From Flavobacteriales bacterium (GTDB lineage: Bacteria > Bacteroidota > Bacteroidia > Flavobacteriales_D > Crocinitomicaceae): DNA of 64,000 bases. Location of the stretch: the NCBI GenBank assembly GCA_947470515.1, contig CANITF010000001.1:62001-126000 (forward strand), given 5' to 3'. Each line of letters opens with the position of its first letter. Within the stretch, counting starts at the first letter, position 1. Position numbers and translations under genes: made by a program. Under the pieces are notes generated by a model that saw only the letters and a list, made by a program, of their open reading frames with translations, was not told the DNA's origin and searched no databases. Shown piece after piece: positions 52,370 through 62,996 of the stretch.

Positions 52370-53982
52370 TTTATACTTATTTTCCCAGTTCCGATCTTAA
52401 TTCCAGCTTGTTTTAAACTATAAATGTAATTCCCTTCCGAAAGAAAAGATAAAGGAAGTGAATGAGCATGCTCTCCTTTTTGCTTGAAACCAAAATTATC
52501 AGTGTAAACCATTCTTCCAGTTAGATCAAACAGCTCAAAACCAACTTCTCCTTCATTGAACAGCGTAAAACCAATATATCCATCTTCACTCATTGGATTT
52601 GGCCAAACTTTGTGGTATTGCGGAACAAAAGCATTTTCTTTAATAGATAAATCACATATACCTGGAAGGTTGTTATCAATCCAAACAGAACGTTGCTCAA
52701 TATATGTTTTTAAAAAATCTAAATCTTCTTGGTACGTCATTCCAACAAAGCCATTCCAGTTCACATAAACACCTATTATAGGCCATTTTTGGAAATTTCG
52801 AATGCGCGCATCTTGAAGGTAATTTGCCATTGAATCAATGAAATAATTGACACTATCAGTATGAAAAGCCCCTTGTCTTAACTCATCCCATCGGCATTTT
52901 AAGCCATTTCTGTAGGTGGAAGATTGTAATAATTTTTCCCACCAAAAAGGAATTGCAGTTGAGAAATCGCAGATATCATCAAAATTATATTGCCAACCCG
53001 TCGTTAAATTGGCCTCACAATAATCAGCGTTTCCATAGGAAAGGTTAAAATCCCACATAGGGCCAGCAACCAGTTTTCCATTCCAGGCTCCACTGGTTTT
53101 GTCTTTGTGCATGAATGAACTTGATCGATAGCCATCAACTGTTCTTCCTAATTCTTGTAAAATGAAAAAGTCATAAAACGAGGTCGTTTCAATATAATTT
53201 GGATATCCAACAAGGGGATCAGCAAATTGAGGCCCCCAAATAGCATCTTCAAATTCCCCCACAAATGTCTCCATATAACTGGATTGAATTGGGTTTAATT
53301 GATCGAACTCAGGGTCATGAAATTGAAAAAGAACTTCTGTGTTGTAATTGGAAGGCCACGAATAACCAACTTCACCTGTCATTTTATCTATTTTTACAAT
53401 ATAACCGCCCGTAAGTGAGTCCCCTGCTAAATCATCAAAATCGAGCTTTGCAACGTCAACGCGGTTGTTGTCTCTTTTAATTCGCTCAATTAAAATATAA
53501 ACCCCAAGATATTCATTATCGATCATCAATTCACAATGCCTCCAGTTGGAAGCATAATGACCCATTTTTTGCGAAAGATCAAAGGTCAAAATATCGCGTA
53601 TCAGTGTTTTATCAGGATAAGGGCCATATAAAATCCAGTCATTTTCAATTGGCAAACCCATTAACGGAACATTTAAATTGACTCCTAATAGATTTTGCGT
53701 TTCAAAACCATAACTCTTTTTAGGATATTGTTGGGATGTTGAGCCCCTAATTTCGATGGCAATTTTTCCGTTGTAATTGTTAAAAGGATCCGTTAATAAA
53801 TTTTGATTTCCAAAACCATTATCAATAACCCCCATATCACAAACAACGCGTGCAACATCATTTATTGGCTGACCAACTTGAGTTGTGATAACAACTATGG
53901 GTAAATTAGAATCCGTAAAAGTTTGTGAAACGGCTATATTAAGCTGAGAAAATAGAATAAATATAAGTAGTATTTTTTTCAT
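52366..53982 (-). CDS. CotH-like protein kinase family, T9SS-sorted
   Basis: 538 residues. Signal peptide MKKILLIFILFSQLNIAVS is followed by the CotH domain (about 25-410). Marks of this atypical kinase fold include EIRGSTSQQYPKKSYGFE, LIRDILTFDLSQKMG, YLGVYILIERIKR and a metal-site-like GPMWDFNLSYG. A T9SS domain (VWPNPMSEDGYI to GTGKISIK) closes it. CotH in Bacillus spores phosphorylates coat proteins; secreted bacterial members are of unknown substrate. Confidence 0.88.
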   Translation of the reverse strand: MKKILLIFILFSQLNIAVSQTFTDSNLPIVVITTQVGQPINDVARVVCDMGVIDNGFGNQNLLTDPFNNYNGKIAIEIRGSTSQQYPKKSYGFETQNLLGVNLNVPLMGLPIENDWILYGPYPDKTLIRDILTFDLSQKMGHYASNWRHCELMIDNEYLGVYILIERIKRDNNRVDVAKLDFDDLAGDSLTGGYIVKIDKMTGEVGYSWPSNYNTEVLFQFHDPEFDQLNPIQSSYMETFVGEFEDAIWGPQFADPLVGYPNYIETTSFYDFFILQELGRTVDGYRSSSFMHKDKTSGAWNGKLVAGPMWDFNLSYGNADYCEANLTTGWQYNFDDICDFSTAIPFWWEKLLQSSTYRNGLKCRWDELRQGAFHTDSVNYFIDSMANYLQDARIRNFQKWPIIGVYVNWNGFVGMTYQEDLDFLKTYIEQRSVWIDNNLPGICDLSIKENAFVPQYHKVWPNPMSEDGYIGFTLFNEGEVGFELFDLTGRMVYTDNFGFKQKGEHAHSLPLSFLSEGNYIYSLKQAGIKIGTGKISIK

Positions 53983-54039
53983 TTTAGAATGAATTTGAGG
54001 TTTGAAGATACAAAAAATATAAAGAGATTTACTAAAATC

Positions 54040-54070
54040 TTGGCTAAGAACTAATTTCGAAGTAATTTTG
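54040..54070 (+). promoter_or_regulatory. Promoter of the SAM-riboswitch/metH transcript
   Basis: TTG (54040-54042), a 20-base spacer and TAATTTTG (54063-54070) match the Bacteroidota consensus. It lies about 20 bases before the riboswitch. Confidence 0.65.
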
Positions 54071-54090
54071 CACCTCGTTCATTCAAATAA

Positions 54091-54197
54091 ACTTATGAAG
54101 AAAGGTGGAGGGATTAGGCCCTGTGAAACCTTGGCAACCTCCGTTCGCGGAATAGGTGCCAAATCCAATCTCAGCATATTGTTGGGTTAAGATAAGT
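54091..54197 (+). promoter_or_regulatory. SAM-I (S-box) riboswitch
   Basis: P1 is ACTTAT (54091-54096) with ATAAGT (54192-54197). The conserved core GGTGGAGGGATTAGGCCC, then TGAAACCTTGGCAACC and GGTGCCAAATCC are present, along with a P4 hairpin. The element precedes the split methionine synthase genes, which should be repressed when S-adenosylmethionine is abundant. Confidence 0.93.
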
Positions 54198-54251
54198 CGA
54201 TAGTGCAGTTGTGTACTTCCCTTTTTTCATAGTTTGAGTATTAAATAAATT

Positions 54252-55244
54252 ATGAAAACAATTCAAGAATTATTAAAAACAAGAATCCTTATTCTCGACG
54301 GAGCAATGGGAACGATGATTCAGCGCCATAAATTGGAAGAAGAGGATTTCCGGAGAGGGTGGTTTGAAAACCATGATAAATCTTTGAAAGGGAACAATGA
54401 TTTACTTTCATTGACACGTCCTGAAATTATTAAGGAAATTCACCGTAAATATTTTGAAGCAGGTGCTGATATTGCTGAAACAAATACTTTTTCTGGCACT
54501 TGGATAGCACAAGCAGACTATGGCCTAGAGAAATATGTGTATGATATTAATTTTCAATCTGCAAAGATAGCAAAGGAAGTAGCTGCTGAATTTACAGCTC
54601 TTAATCCAGATAAGCCAAGATTTGTTGCAGGTTCAATTGGTCCAACAAATAGAACAGCATCTATTTCGCCAGATGTGAATGACCCTGGTTTTCGAGGGAT
54701 TTCTTTTGACGAGTTGGTGGATGCATATAAAAACCAAGTGAATGCATTAATGGATGGTGGCGTTGACATCTTATTGGTAGAAACAGTATTTGATACCTTG
54801 AATGCAAAAGCGGCACTTTTTGCTATTGATGTAGTTTATGAAGAAAGAAAAATTCAACTTCCAATCATGGTTTCAGGAACGATTACAGACCAAAGTGGAA
54901 GAACATTAACAGGACAAACAACAGAAGCCTTTTTGATTTCTATGTCACACATGCCATTGTTGACTATTGGTTTGAATTGTGCACTTGGAGCCTCAATGAT
55001 GCGTCCTTATTTGCAAATTCTTAATCAAAAGGCAAGTTTTGGAGTGAGCGCTCACCCAAATGCGGGATTACCAAATGAGTTCGGAAAATATGATGAAACA
55101 CCAGAAATTATGGCGGATCAAATTAAAGAATTTTTGGATGAAGGTCTTGTGAATATCATTGGTGGTTGCTGTGGTACAACACCAGAACATATTCGCGCGA
55201 TTGCGGAATTAGCAGCAAACTATAAACCAAGAGAGATACTATAA
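54252..55244 (+). CDS. metH: Methionine synthase, homocysteine-binding subunit (MetH N-terminal module)
   Basis: 330 residues covering only the S-methyltransferase (Hcy) domain. [20 protein letters not shown] starts it. The zinc ligands are the cysteine in GLNCALG and C306-C307 in GGCCGTT. It activates homocysteine for methylation. The remaining MetH modules are encoded by the next gene, 65 bases downstream, so the enzyme is split into two polypeptides. Both are under the SAM-I riboswitch. Confidence 0.92.
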   Translation: MKTIQELLKTRILILDGAMGTMIQRHKLEEEDFRRGWFENHDKSLKGNNDLLSLTRPEIIKEIHRKYFEAGADIAETNTFSGTWIAQADYGLEKYVYDINFQSAKIAKEVAAEFTALNPDKPRFVAGSIGPTNRTASISPDVNDPGFRGISFDELVDAYKNQVNALMDGGVDILLVETVFDTLNAKAALFAIDVVYEERKIQLPIMVSGTITDQSGRTLTGQTTEAFLISMSHMPLLTIGLNCALGASMMRPYLQILNQKASFGVSAHPNAGLPNEFGKYDETPEIMADQIKEFLDEGLVNIIGGCCGTTPEHIRAIAELAANYKPREIL

Positions 55245-55309
55245 AAAAGGGAATTTGAAGTTTGAGATAGTTCAAATTTTCAATTTTTTTTCAAATTATT
55301 GAATAAAAA

Positions 55310-57988
55310 ATGTCAGAAAACACAAAATCAACATTAAAACTTTCAGGGTTAGAGCCTTTAATAGTAACGCCACAAAGTAATTTTGTAAATGTAGGTGAAC
55401 GAACAAATGTTACAGGATCACGTGCATTTCTCAGAATGATCAAAGAAGGTGATTTTGAAGCAGCATTGGCTGTAGCCAGAGATCAAGTGGAAGGAGGAGC
55501 CCAAATCATCGATATAAATATGGATGAGGGAATGATTGACGGAAAAGAAGCAATGGTAAAATTCTTGAATTTAATTGCCTCTGAACCTGATATTTCTCGT
55601 GTTCCAATCATGATAGATAGCTCGAAATGGGAAATCATTGAAGCAGGATTGAAATGCATTCAAGGAAAAGGGATTGTAAATTCAATTTCGTTGAAAGAAG
55701 GAGAAGAAAACTTTATCTCTCAAGCAAAAAAAGTCAAAAGATATGGTGCGGCCGTTATTGTTATGGCATTTGATGAAAAAGGTCAAGCAGATAGCTATGA
55801 ACGACGAATAGAAATTTGTAAAAGATCATATGACATTTTAGTTGACGTAGTTCATTTTGCGAAAGAGGATATCATTTTTGATCCAAATATTTTCCCTGTT
55901 GCAACAGGAATGGAAGAGCATAACAACAACGCTGTTGATTTTTTCCGCGCAACAAAATGGATTAGAGAAAATCTACCAGGTGCGCATGTTAGCGGAGGAG
56001 TTTCAAATGTTTCATTCTCGTTTAGAGGAAATGACAAAATGCGTGAGTCTATGCATTCAGCTTTTCTTTATCATGCTATTCAAAATGGTATGGATATGGG
56101 AATTGTGAATCCTGCAATGCTAGAAGTGTATTCTGATATTGATAAAGAGCTATTAATTTTTGTAGAGGACGTTTTATTAAATAGGAGACCCGATGCAACT
56201 GAAAGGTTACTTGAGTATGCTGAAACCGTAAAAGGAGATGGTAAAAAAAGAGAAATTGATCTTTCATGGAGAAATGTTCCTGTAAATGAACGATTAGCGC
56301 ACGCTTTAGTAAAAGGAATCGTTGAGTTCATCGACGAAGATGTTGAAGAATGTCGCCATCAGTTTTCTCGCCCAATAGAAGTGATTGAAGGACCTTTAAT
56401 GGATGGAATGAATATCGTTGGAGATCTATTTGGGAGCGGTAAAATGTTTTTGCCCCAAGTAGTGAAATCTGCTAGAGTCATGAAAAAAGCAGTTGCATAT
56501 TTGCTACCATTCATTGAAGCAGAAAAAGATGGAGTTAGATCCTTTTCTGGTAAGGTATTGATGGCAACCGTTAAAGGCGATGTTCATGATATAGGTAAAA
56601 ACATTGTTGGCGTTGTTTTAGGCTGTAACAACTATGAGGTTATTGATTTAGGAGTGATGGTCCCGTTTGATAAAATTATCCAAACCGCTATAGATGAAAA
56701 GGTTGATGTTATTGGTCTGAGTGGATTAATTACTCCTTCTTTGGATGAAATGGTGACAATGGCCAAAGAAATGGAACGCGCTAATTTGACTATTCCTCTA
56801 ATGATTGGTGGTGCGACAACTTCAAAAGTTCATACTGCTGTGAAAATTGAGCAAAATTATACGAAAGGTCAAACTGTTCATGTCTTGGATGCATCACGAG
56901 CTGTTACGGTTGTAGAAAGTTTGTTAGGTCAAAAAAAGGATGCTTTCGTAGAAGAATTAAAGGTTGAATATACTCGAGTGCGAGAACATCATGAAAAACA
57001 CCGAGGAGCAAAGCAATTATTATCACTTGCTGAAGCTAGAAAGAACAAATTCGCTATTAATTGGAAGCAAGAAGATTGTATCCAACCAGCAAAATTGGGA
57101 TTAACAAAATTTGAGGATTATCCTTTGTCAGAATTGGTAGATTATATTGATTGGACACCCTTTTTTCAAACCTGGGAATTGCATGGACGATTTCCAAACA
57201 TATTGAGCGATGAGGTTGTAGGAAATGAAGCAACGAAATTATATGCTGATGCGCAACAGATGCTAAAGCAAATAATTGATCAAAAATGGTTAAAAGCGAA
57301 AGCAGTTGTAGGTTTGTTTCCTGCAAATTCTGTTGGTGATGATATTGAAATTTATTCGAACGAATCACCAAAAACCATTTTGAATATTCAACATTCGTTG
57401 CGTCAACAAACAAAGAAAACAGCTGGTCAACCAAACATTGCTTTGTCCGATTTTATTGCGCCAAAAGACACTCTAGTTGAAGACTATATTGGAGGTTTTG
57501 TTGTTACAACAGGGCTAGGAATTGAAGAACATATTCAGCGTTTTGAAAAGGATCACGACGATTATAATTCGATTCTACTTAAAGCTTTGGCTGATCGCTT
57601 AGCTGAGGCATTTGCTGAGAAATTACATGAAATTGTGAGAACAGATTTATGGGGATACGATAAAAATGAAAAATTATCAAATTTAGAATTGATAAATGAA
57701 TCTTATCTAGGGATAAGGCCAGCACCAGGATATCCAGCCTGCCCAGATCATACTGAAAAAACAGGTCTTTTTAAGTTATTGAATGCAACAGAACTTACTG
57801 GGGTTTCATTGACGGAGAGCTTAGCCATGATGCCCACTTCTTCTGTTTCTGGATGGTATTTTGCGCATAAGGAAGCAAAGTATTTTGGTTTGGGTAAGAT
57901 TACTGAAGAACAAGTTGCTGATATAGCAGCAAGAAAAAATAGTTCATTTGAAAAAATGGAACGGTGGTTATCTAGTGTAATTCATTAA
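55310..57988 (+). CDS. metH: Methionine synthase, folate/B12/reactivation subunit (MetH C-terminal modules)
   Basis: 892 residues. The pterin-binding domain (about 20-280, [26 protein letters not shown]) is followed by the B12 cap and Rossmann domains. The cobalt-ligand motif is DVHDIGKN (D424, H426, G429), then GLSGLITPS. The AdoMet reactivation domain (about 560-892) carries [15 protein letters not shown]. It takes the methyl group from methyltetrahydrofolate through cobalamin to homocysteine. All domains after Hcy are in standard order, so only the junction is split. Confidence 0.93.
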   Translation: MSENTKSTLKLSGLEPLIVTPQSNFVNVGERTNVTGSRAFLRMIKEGDFEAALAVARDQVEGGAQIIDINMDEGMIDGKEAMVKFLNLIASEPDISRVPIMIDSSKWEIIEAGLKCIQGKGIVNSISLKEGEENFISQAKKVKRYGAAVIVMAFDEKGQADSYERRIEICKRSYDILVDVVHFAKEDIIFDPNIFPVATGMEEHNNNAVDFFRATKWIRENLPGAHVSGGVSNVSFSFRGNDKMRESMHSAFLYHAIQNGMDMGIVNPAMLEVYSDIDKELLIFVEDVLLNRRPDATERLLEYAETVKGDGKKREIDLSWRNVPVNERLAHALVKGIVEFIDEDVEECRHQFSRPIEVIEGPLMDGMNIVGDLFGSGKMFLPQVVKSARVMKKAVAYLLPFIEAEKDGVRSFSGKVLMATVKGDVHDIGKNIVGVVLGCNNYEVIDLGVMVPFDKIIQTAIDEKVDVIGLSGLITPSLDEMVTMAKEMERANLTIPLMIGGATTSKVHTAVKIEQNYTKGQTVHVLDASRAVTVVESLLGQKKDAFVEELKVEYTRVREHHEKHRGAKQLLSLAEARKNKFAINWKQEDCIQPAKLGLTKFEDYPLSELVDYIDWTPFFQTWELHGRFPNILSDEVVGNEATKLYADAQQMLKQIIDQKWLKAKAVVGLFPANSVGDDIEIYSNESPKTILNIQHSLRQQTKKTAGQPNIALSDFIAPKDTLVEDYIGGFVVTTGLGIEEHIQRFEKDHDDYNSILLKALADRLAEAFAEKLHEIVRTDLWGYDKNEKLSNLELINESYLGIRPAPGYPACPDHTEKTGLFKLLNATELTGVSLTESLAMMPTSSVSGWYFAHKEAKYFGLGKITEEQVADIAARKNSSFEKMERWLSSVIH

Positions 57989-58004
57989 AAGTTATAGAAA
58001 CAAA

Positions 58005-58031
58005 AAAGTGGTTCGAGAACCGAACCACTTT
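58005..58031 (+). terminator. Intrinsic terminator after metH
   Basis: AAAGTGGTTCG (58005-58015) and CGAACCACTTT (58021-58031) form a perfect 11-bp stem with loop AGAAC. The rest of the gap to 58469 shows a short ACCTA tandem run near 58033 and nothing else identifiable. Confidence 0.88.
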
Positions 58032-58469
58032 CTAACCTAACCTAACCACTATTCACTGAAAAAAGTTGAATATTATATATAAGTTTTAATATTTTCTTTA
58101 CACAAACAACCCAAATTTAAGGGTGATGGTTAGAACTACAAAACGAATAATTAGCAACCCTTTAAATGATTAAGTATCTTCAGCTTGCATAATAAATAGA
58201 ATTAATTTGATTGTTGGACATAAAAGTTCATTCATAGTAATTATTCATAGTTTCGTAGAAAGGAGGGGGCGTTTATTCTTGGAATCCTAAATGAAATAAA
58301 AAAATTAATTATTCGACAAATCTATGTATTGTACCGATGAATTATGGTTTTTTTGTTTAGTTGATTCTCTGAATTTGAAATGTTTACGTTTTTAATTTCT
58401 TGAACAAAATGAATTTGATTTATTCCCTTTTCGATAGACTAACGCATATTTTATACTTAAATTCGTAAT

Positions 58470-58943
58470 GTGAAAATTAAAATTTATACAGACGGATCAG
58501 CAAAGGGCAATCCTGGTCCTGGAGGCTATGGCACCATTTTAAAATTTAATGGACAAGTAAAAGAAATTTCAGGGGGTTATAGAATGACAACCAACAACCG
58601 AATGGAATTAATGGCCTTAATTGTTGGTTTAGAAAACCTTAAAACAAACAAATATCCAGTTGAGGTTTATTCAGATTCTAAATACGTTATTGATTCAATT
58701 GTTAAAGGCTGGGTCTTTGGTTGGAAAACGAAAGGGTTTAAAGGAAAAAAAAATTCAGATTTATGGCTCAGATACCTTGATTTACATCCGAAATACAATT
58801 TAACTTTTCATTGGGTAAAAGGCCATGCTGGTCATCCTGAAAACGAACGATGTGATGTGTTAGCCGTTTCTGCTGCAGAAAATCCCCCTCATGAAATAGA
58901 TCATGTTTTTGAAAAGAACAAAAAAGAAAACTTATTGCTTTAA
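58470..58943 (+). CDS. rnhA: Ribonuclease HI
   Basis: 157 residues. The start is GTG at 58470; the overlapping ATG two bases earlier is followed at once by a stop (ATGTGA). Motifs are KIYTDGSAKGNPGPGG (catalytic D8), RMELMALIVGL (catalytic E), YSDSKYVID and HPENERCDVLA, all four acidic residues retained. It cleaves RNA in RNA/DNA hybrids. The stop overlaps the convergent GATase-like stop by four bases. Confidence 0.95.
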   Translation: MKIKIYTDGSAKGNPGPGGYGTILKFNGQVKEISGGYRMTTNNRMELMALIVGLENLKTNKYPVEVYSDSKYVIDSIVKGWVFGWKTKGFKGKKNSDLWLRYLDLHPKYNLTFHWVKGHAGHPENERCDVLAVSAAENPPHEIDHVFEKNKKENLLL

Positions 58944-59638
58944 ACCGTTTTATTCTCAGTTTGCAACGTTGATGCCAATGCCGCTTTGATAAAGGTGTAA
59001 ATCAGTGGATGAGGTAGTTCTCTTGTAGAAGAAATTTGAGGACAATTTGCACATGCAACGAAAAATGCATGGCTTTTTAAACTAATTATTTCTGGTTCTT
59101 CAAACTGATTATACGCCTCAATATCAATTATTTCCGATGTCAATGTATGTATTAATTGAGGATATAAACTATAACGGGAAGATGTTAGCTCAACTGTGCT
59201 GTGATTTGCGTATAGTTGAATAAATTCCTTAGAATGCGGAACAATTTGAATTCTTTCAAATGTATTTCCTTCAACCAAATTATCAGAAATCAATTTTTCA
59301 CCATTTGAATTCAATTGATGCGAATTTATTAATACTTCAATAAAATTTTTGAGACTTTCACCTGTTATTAATACCGGCAAAGACAAAGTAGAAATGGCCC
59401 TAATAATTCCGTTTAGAAAAAATGCATTTGTAAAAGGACCAGGAGCAATCAGAATTCCATCAAATTGTTCAAAATTTTGAAGTTTATATTGAGCTGCTTC
59501 GTTGATTTTAATCCAATAATAGTTGATGTCAACTTCCAGAAAATTTCCGGAATGATCAAGCGCCATATTCGTAGCCAAATGTGAATTATAAGTGAAATTA
59601 TAATCCCCAATGATTGCTATTTTTAGCGTTTCACTCAT
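58940..59638 (-). CDS. Catalytically dead CTP-synthase-like glutamine amidotransferase
   Basis: 232 residues similar to the glutaminase half of CTP synthase. It shares KIAIIGDYNFTYNSH, GILIAPGPF and the end FFVACANCPQISSTRELPHP, then LIYTFIKAAL. In CTP synthase the equivalents are the G(I/L)CLGMQ nucleophile loop and CQFHPEF. Here the nucleophile loop reads ITGESLKN with no cysteine, and the His and Glu are Cys and Gln. All three triad residues are therefore lost. There is no synthetase half. A ligand-binding or regulatory role is inferred. Confidence 0.8.
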   Translation of the reverse strand: MSETLKIAIIGDYNFTYNSHLATNMALDHSGNFLEVDINYYWIKINEAAQYKLQNFEQFDGILIAPGPFTNAFFLNGIIRAISTLSLPVLITGESLKNFIEVLINSHQLNSNGEKLISDNLVEGNTFERIQIVPHSKEFIQLYANHSTVELTSSRYSLYPQLIHTLTSEIIDIEAYNQFEEPEIISLKSHAFFVACANCPQISSTRELPHPLIYTFIKAALASTLQTENKTV

Positions 59639-59657
59639 AAAGGTAGAGAGAAATAAG

Positions 59658-59683
59658 AAAGCCGTCTTTTTGAAAACGGCTTT
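59658..59683 (-). terminator. Intrinsic terminator
   Basis: AAAGCCGT (59658-59665) and ACGGCTTT (59676-59683) form a stem just after the 59690 stop on the minus strand. A T-containing tract follows on that strand. Confidence 0.65.
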
Positions 59684-59689
59684 AAAAAT

Positions 59690-60334
59690 TTATCGTTTGA
59701 ACCAAGCTTCATATTCAGCAGCTTGCACAAGAAGTGAGTCTAAAAGCAATGTAACAGCATCTGTATGATATACATAACACTCGAAATTACACGTGAATTT
59801 TGAATAATCACCAGATGTATCAGACTCTTGTAAAATATTAGAAAATGTCACGTCTTGAAAGTTAACGGAATTAGACTTTGATGTCCAAGTTACTCCAGTT
59901 CCATCTCGATATGAAAATTCAAATCCAGCAGTACCTGTAGCAGAAAAATTAGGGGTTAAATTACTTCCATGAAAAGCATTAAAAGCAGCAACATCTGGAT
60001 CAATCGCAGTAGAAGCATCCCACACAACACTTCCTAACGCTATTTTAATTGAAACAGGTGTTGACGAGGACAACATTTCGGAGAAATAACTTGCACTTGA
60101 TAAACTTGGACTCGGCAAAAGTATTTTCGCTTTTGACGTAGTACAATAATAACCTAAAACATTTTCTGTCAATTCAACATTTGTTCCATTGATTGAGCCA
60201 ATAAAATGGCAGTTTAAATCAACCATTGGAACTGGAGCTGGAATCACTTCGTGTTTAATACATGAGCTCATTGCAAAGACTATTGCCAGTGTTGCTACGA
60301 TCGCTATTTTAAGATTTTTCATATAGTTAAGCAT
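59690..60334 (-). CDS. Unknown lipoprotein
   Basis: 214 residues (or 210 from the internal ATG at 60322). The signal IVATLAIVFAMSSC fits a lipobox ending in cysteine. The body is strand-rich with many serines and threonines (GSINGTNVELTENVLGYYC, VTWTSKSNSVNFQDVTFSN). No recognised family. It is likely a cell-envelope lipoprotein. Confidence 0.65.
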   Translation of the reverse strand: MLNYMKNLKIAIVATLAIVFAMSSCIKHEVIPAPVPMVDLNCHFIGSINGTNVELTENVLGYYCTTSKAKILLPSPSLSSASYFSEMLSSSTPVSIKIALGSVVWDASTAIDPDVAAFNAFHGSNLTPNFSATGTAGFEFSYRDGTGVTWTSKSNSVNFQDVTFSNILQESDTSGDYSKFTCNFECYVYHTDAVTLLLDSLLVQAAEYEAWFKR

Positions 60335-60436
60335 AGTATGTGAGAAGCTAAAACAATCTTCTACACTATTAAGTTACAACGAATATACGATAAAAAAGAA
60401 TTTAAGTTGCTTTTTATAGGCTTTTAACTAGAAATT

Positions 60437-60757
60437 TTAAGCTCTAATTTGTCTTAACACTTCATTTTGAGAAAAAGTATGAAATTCAATTTCTGAATTT
60501 GTTAAGGTTGCTCCATCAAAGTAAAATAACGCTTGGCCATTTTCAGTAGATCGGCTTTCAAACATTTCTGAAATTTCTAAAGATTCGTTTTTACTTTGTA
60601 ACGTATTAATAATCCTATTTAACTGTGAAGAATTAATTGAAATTTGCGTATCATACGTTAATAAATCTCTTGAGGTTGTCCCAAAAAGTGTTATTTCATT
60701 ATTCGCCGTTAGAAAAATTATTTCTTTAATTCTGATTGTTTGATTAAAAGTTCCCAT
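60437..60757 (-). CDS. Small unknown protein
   Basis: 106 residues from ATG 60757. An in-frame GTG at 60787 would add ten residues with no domain content. There is no signal peptide (MGTFNQTIRIKEIIFLTANN). The sequence is polar and mixed alpha/beta. No family recognised. Confidence 0.55.
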   Translation of the reverse strand: MGTFNQTIRIKEIIFLTANNEITLFGTTSRDLLTYDTQISINSSQLNRIINTLQSKNESLEISEMFESRSTENGQALFYFDGATLTNSEIEFHTFSQNEVLRQIRA

Positions 60758-60933
60758 ATCATTTGTTTTATGATACAAAATTGGCACAGTAGAACGTAAA
60801 CTACATACGATCTACAAATTATTTTTAATCTTCAAATAGTTCAAATCTTCAAATAGTGCAAATAGAAACTTTATTCAAAACACATTCACTATAATCTGTA
60901 AAATTTGTATTTTCAACCTCAAATACACAAGAC

Positions 60934-62226
60934 ATGAAATACGATAGAATTGATAAACAATTATATATAAAAAACAGAGCCAGTTTTAAACAATTGATGG
61001 AACCAAATTCCTTGGCAGTTTTTAATTCAAACGATATTTTTCCAATAAGTGCAGATAGTACAATGCCTTTTCAGCAACACAGAGATATTTTATTTCTTTC
61101 TGGCGTTGATCAAGAGGAAAGTATATTAGTGATTTTTCCAGACAGTAAGAATGAAGCACACAAAGAAGTTCTTTTCTTGAAAGAAACGAGTGATTTAATA
61201 GCTGTTTGGGAAGGTGAAAAACTCAACAAAGAACAAGCATTTGAAGTTTCAGGAATAAAAACTGTTTATTGGTTGAATCAATTCCCAGTAATGTTTAAGC
61301 AAATGATGGCGGACGCATCAAACGTTTATATCAATACAAACGAACATTTACGCGCAAATACGGAAGTTGAAACGCGAGAAGATCGTTTTATCAAACAATT
61401 GAAAAGCGATTATCCTGCACATCAAGTGAGAAAAAGTGCTCCAATTATGCACCGCATTCGTTCTATAAAAGATGCTATTGAAATCGAATTGTTGCAAAAA
61501 GCATGTAAAATAACTGAAGCCGGTGTTCGCCGTTTACTTTCCTACATTAAACCAGGTGTGTGGGAATATGAAATTGAAGCTGAATTGGCGCACGAATTTT
61601 TAAGAAATCGCTCTAAAGGGTTTGCATATACGCCGATTATTGCATCTGGAAAAAATGCGTGTGTTTTGCATTACATTGAAAACAATCAACAATGTAAGGA
61701 TGGTGATGTTATTTTGTTGGATGTTGGTGCTGAATATGCAAATTATGCTTCCGATTTAACACGCTGCATTCCTGTAAATGGAAGGTTTACTGCGCGACAA
61801 AAAGAAGTTTACAATGCTGTATTGCACGTGAAGAAATCTGCTGAAAAATTATTGGTTCCAGGAACAATTATGGCAGATTACCAAAAAGAAGTAGGTAGAA
61901 TCATGGAAGGTCAATTACTTAATTTAGGATTGATTAGCCAATTAGACATCACCAACCAAAACCCAGAATGGCCAGCATATAAGAAATATTTCATGCACGG
62001 AACTTCACATTTCATGGGGCTTGATACCCACGATGTTGGTTTGTGGAACGAACCAATTAAAGCTGGAATGGTCTTCACGTGCGAACCTGGAATTTATATT
62101 CCAGAAGAAGGTTTAGGAATTCGTTTAGAAGATGATTTAGTAGTGCAGGAATCTGGTGCGCCTTTCAATTTGATGAAAGATATTCCACTAGAGGCAGAGG
62201 AAATTGAGACATTGATGAATGAATAA
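60934..62226 (+). CDS. pepP: Xaa-Pro aminopeptidase (M24B)
   Basis: 430 residues. The N-terminal domain (about 5-170) has SADSTMPFQQHRDILFLSG. The M24 pita-bread catalytic domain follows, with metal ligands D in LLDVGAEYANYASDLTR, H in HGTSHFMGLDTHDVG, E in CEPGIYI and E in GIRLEDDL. It removes N-terminal residues preceding proline in the cytoplasm. The length is standard. Its stop overlaps the hydrolase start (TAATG). Confidence 0.94.
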   Translation: MKYDRIDKQLYIKNRASFKQLMEPNSLAVFNSNDIFPISADSTMPFQQHRDILFLSGVDQEESILVIFPDSKNEAHKEVLFLKETSDLIAVWEGEKLNKEQAFEVSGIKTVYWLNQFPVMFKQMMADASNVYINTNEHLRANTEVETREDRFIKQLKSDYPAHQVRKSAPIMHRIRSIKDAIEIELLQKACKITEAGVRRLLSYIKPGVWEYEIEAELAHEFLRNRSKGFAYTPIIASGKNACVLHYIENNQQCKDGDVILLDVGAEYANYASDLTRCIPVNGRFTARQKEVYNAVLHVKKSAEKLLVPGTIMADYQKEVGRIMEGQLLNLGLISQLDITNQNPEWPAYKKYFMHGTSHFMGLDTHDVGLWNEPIKAGMVFTCEPGIYIPEEGLGIRLEDDLVVQESGAPFNLMKDIPLEAEEIETLMNE

Positions 62227-62996
62227 TGGATTGGATAAATAAATTAAATTACAGGGTATTTGGAAACGGATACCCTGTTGTTTTTCTACACGGTTTTTTA
62301 GAATCAACAACCATGTGGAATTACCTTGAGCTTGAAAAAGCACCTTTTCAATCCATTTTAATAGATCTTCCAGGTCATGGTAATTCTGGTTTAAACGATT
62401 CAACTGAATCGCCATCAATGAAATACATGGCCCAGGAGGTTGTAAAATTGTTGAAGGAATTAAATATTGACGAATACCATGTTGTTGGTCATTCTATGGG
62501 CGGTTATGTTGCGCTAGAAGTAAAAGAGTTGGATCCGAAATGTAAAAAGGTTGTGTTGCTTAACTCAAATTTTTGGGAAGATCCAGTTGAAAAGAAAAAA
62601 GACCGTGTTCGAATTGCAGACATCGTTTTAAAAGCGAAAGAGTTGTTTGTGAATGAAGCAATTCCTGGTCTTTTTTACCGCCACAATCGGAAAAACTCTG
62701 TCATAATTGAATTGATAAAAGAAGCTAAAAAAATGGAAGCTGCATCCATTGCCTATGCTTCACTAGCGATGAGAAATAGAGAAGATAAGTCAACATTGGT
62801 TAAGGGAAATCCTGCTGATTTTTTAATTCTTCATGGAAAACATGATCCAATCATTTCAACCGAAAAATGGCAAAGTGAATTAAAAGATATGCCAGTTTCG
62901 TTTGAAATCATTGAAGATGCCGGACACATGTCGCACATTGAAAATCCAACGAAAATCCTTAAAAGTATTATTGATTTTTTAGGCTTCATTAAATAG
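62226..62996 (+). CDS. Alpha/beta hydrolase
   Basis: 256 residues. The fold start is VVFLHGFLESTTMW with oxyanion-type HGF. The nucleophile elbow is GHSMGG, the acid is in LHGKHDPII and the histidine in DAGHMSHIE, so the triad is complete. Substrate unknown; esterase-like members are common. It is co-translated with pepP. Its last 11 codons are duplicated 340 bases downstream. Confidence 0.88.
   Translation: MDWINKLNYRVFGNGYPVVFLHGFLESTTMWNYLELEKAPFQSILIDLPGHGNSGLNDSTESPSMKYMAQEVVKLLKELNIDEYHVVGHSMGGYVALEVKELDPKCKKVVLLNSNFWEDPVEKKKDRVRIADIVLKAKELFVNEAIPGLFYRHNRKNSVIIELIKEAKKMEAASIAYASLAMRNREDKSTLVKGNPADFLILHGKHDPIISTEKWQSELKDMPVSFEIIEDAGHMSHIENPTKILKSIIDFLGFIK

Noticed and set aside
58033-58048. 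Telomere-like CCTAA tandem run after metH
   Set aside because: Only about three imperfect units are present in a bacterial intergenic region just after a terminator; chance or slippage is enough to explain it.
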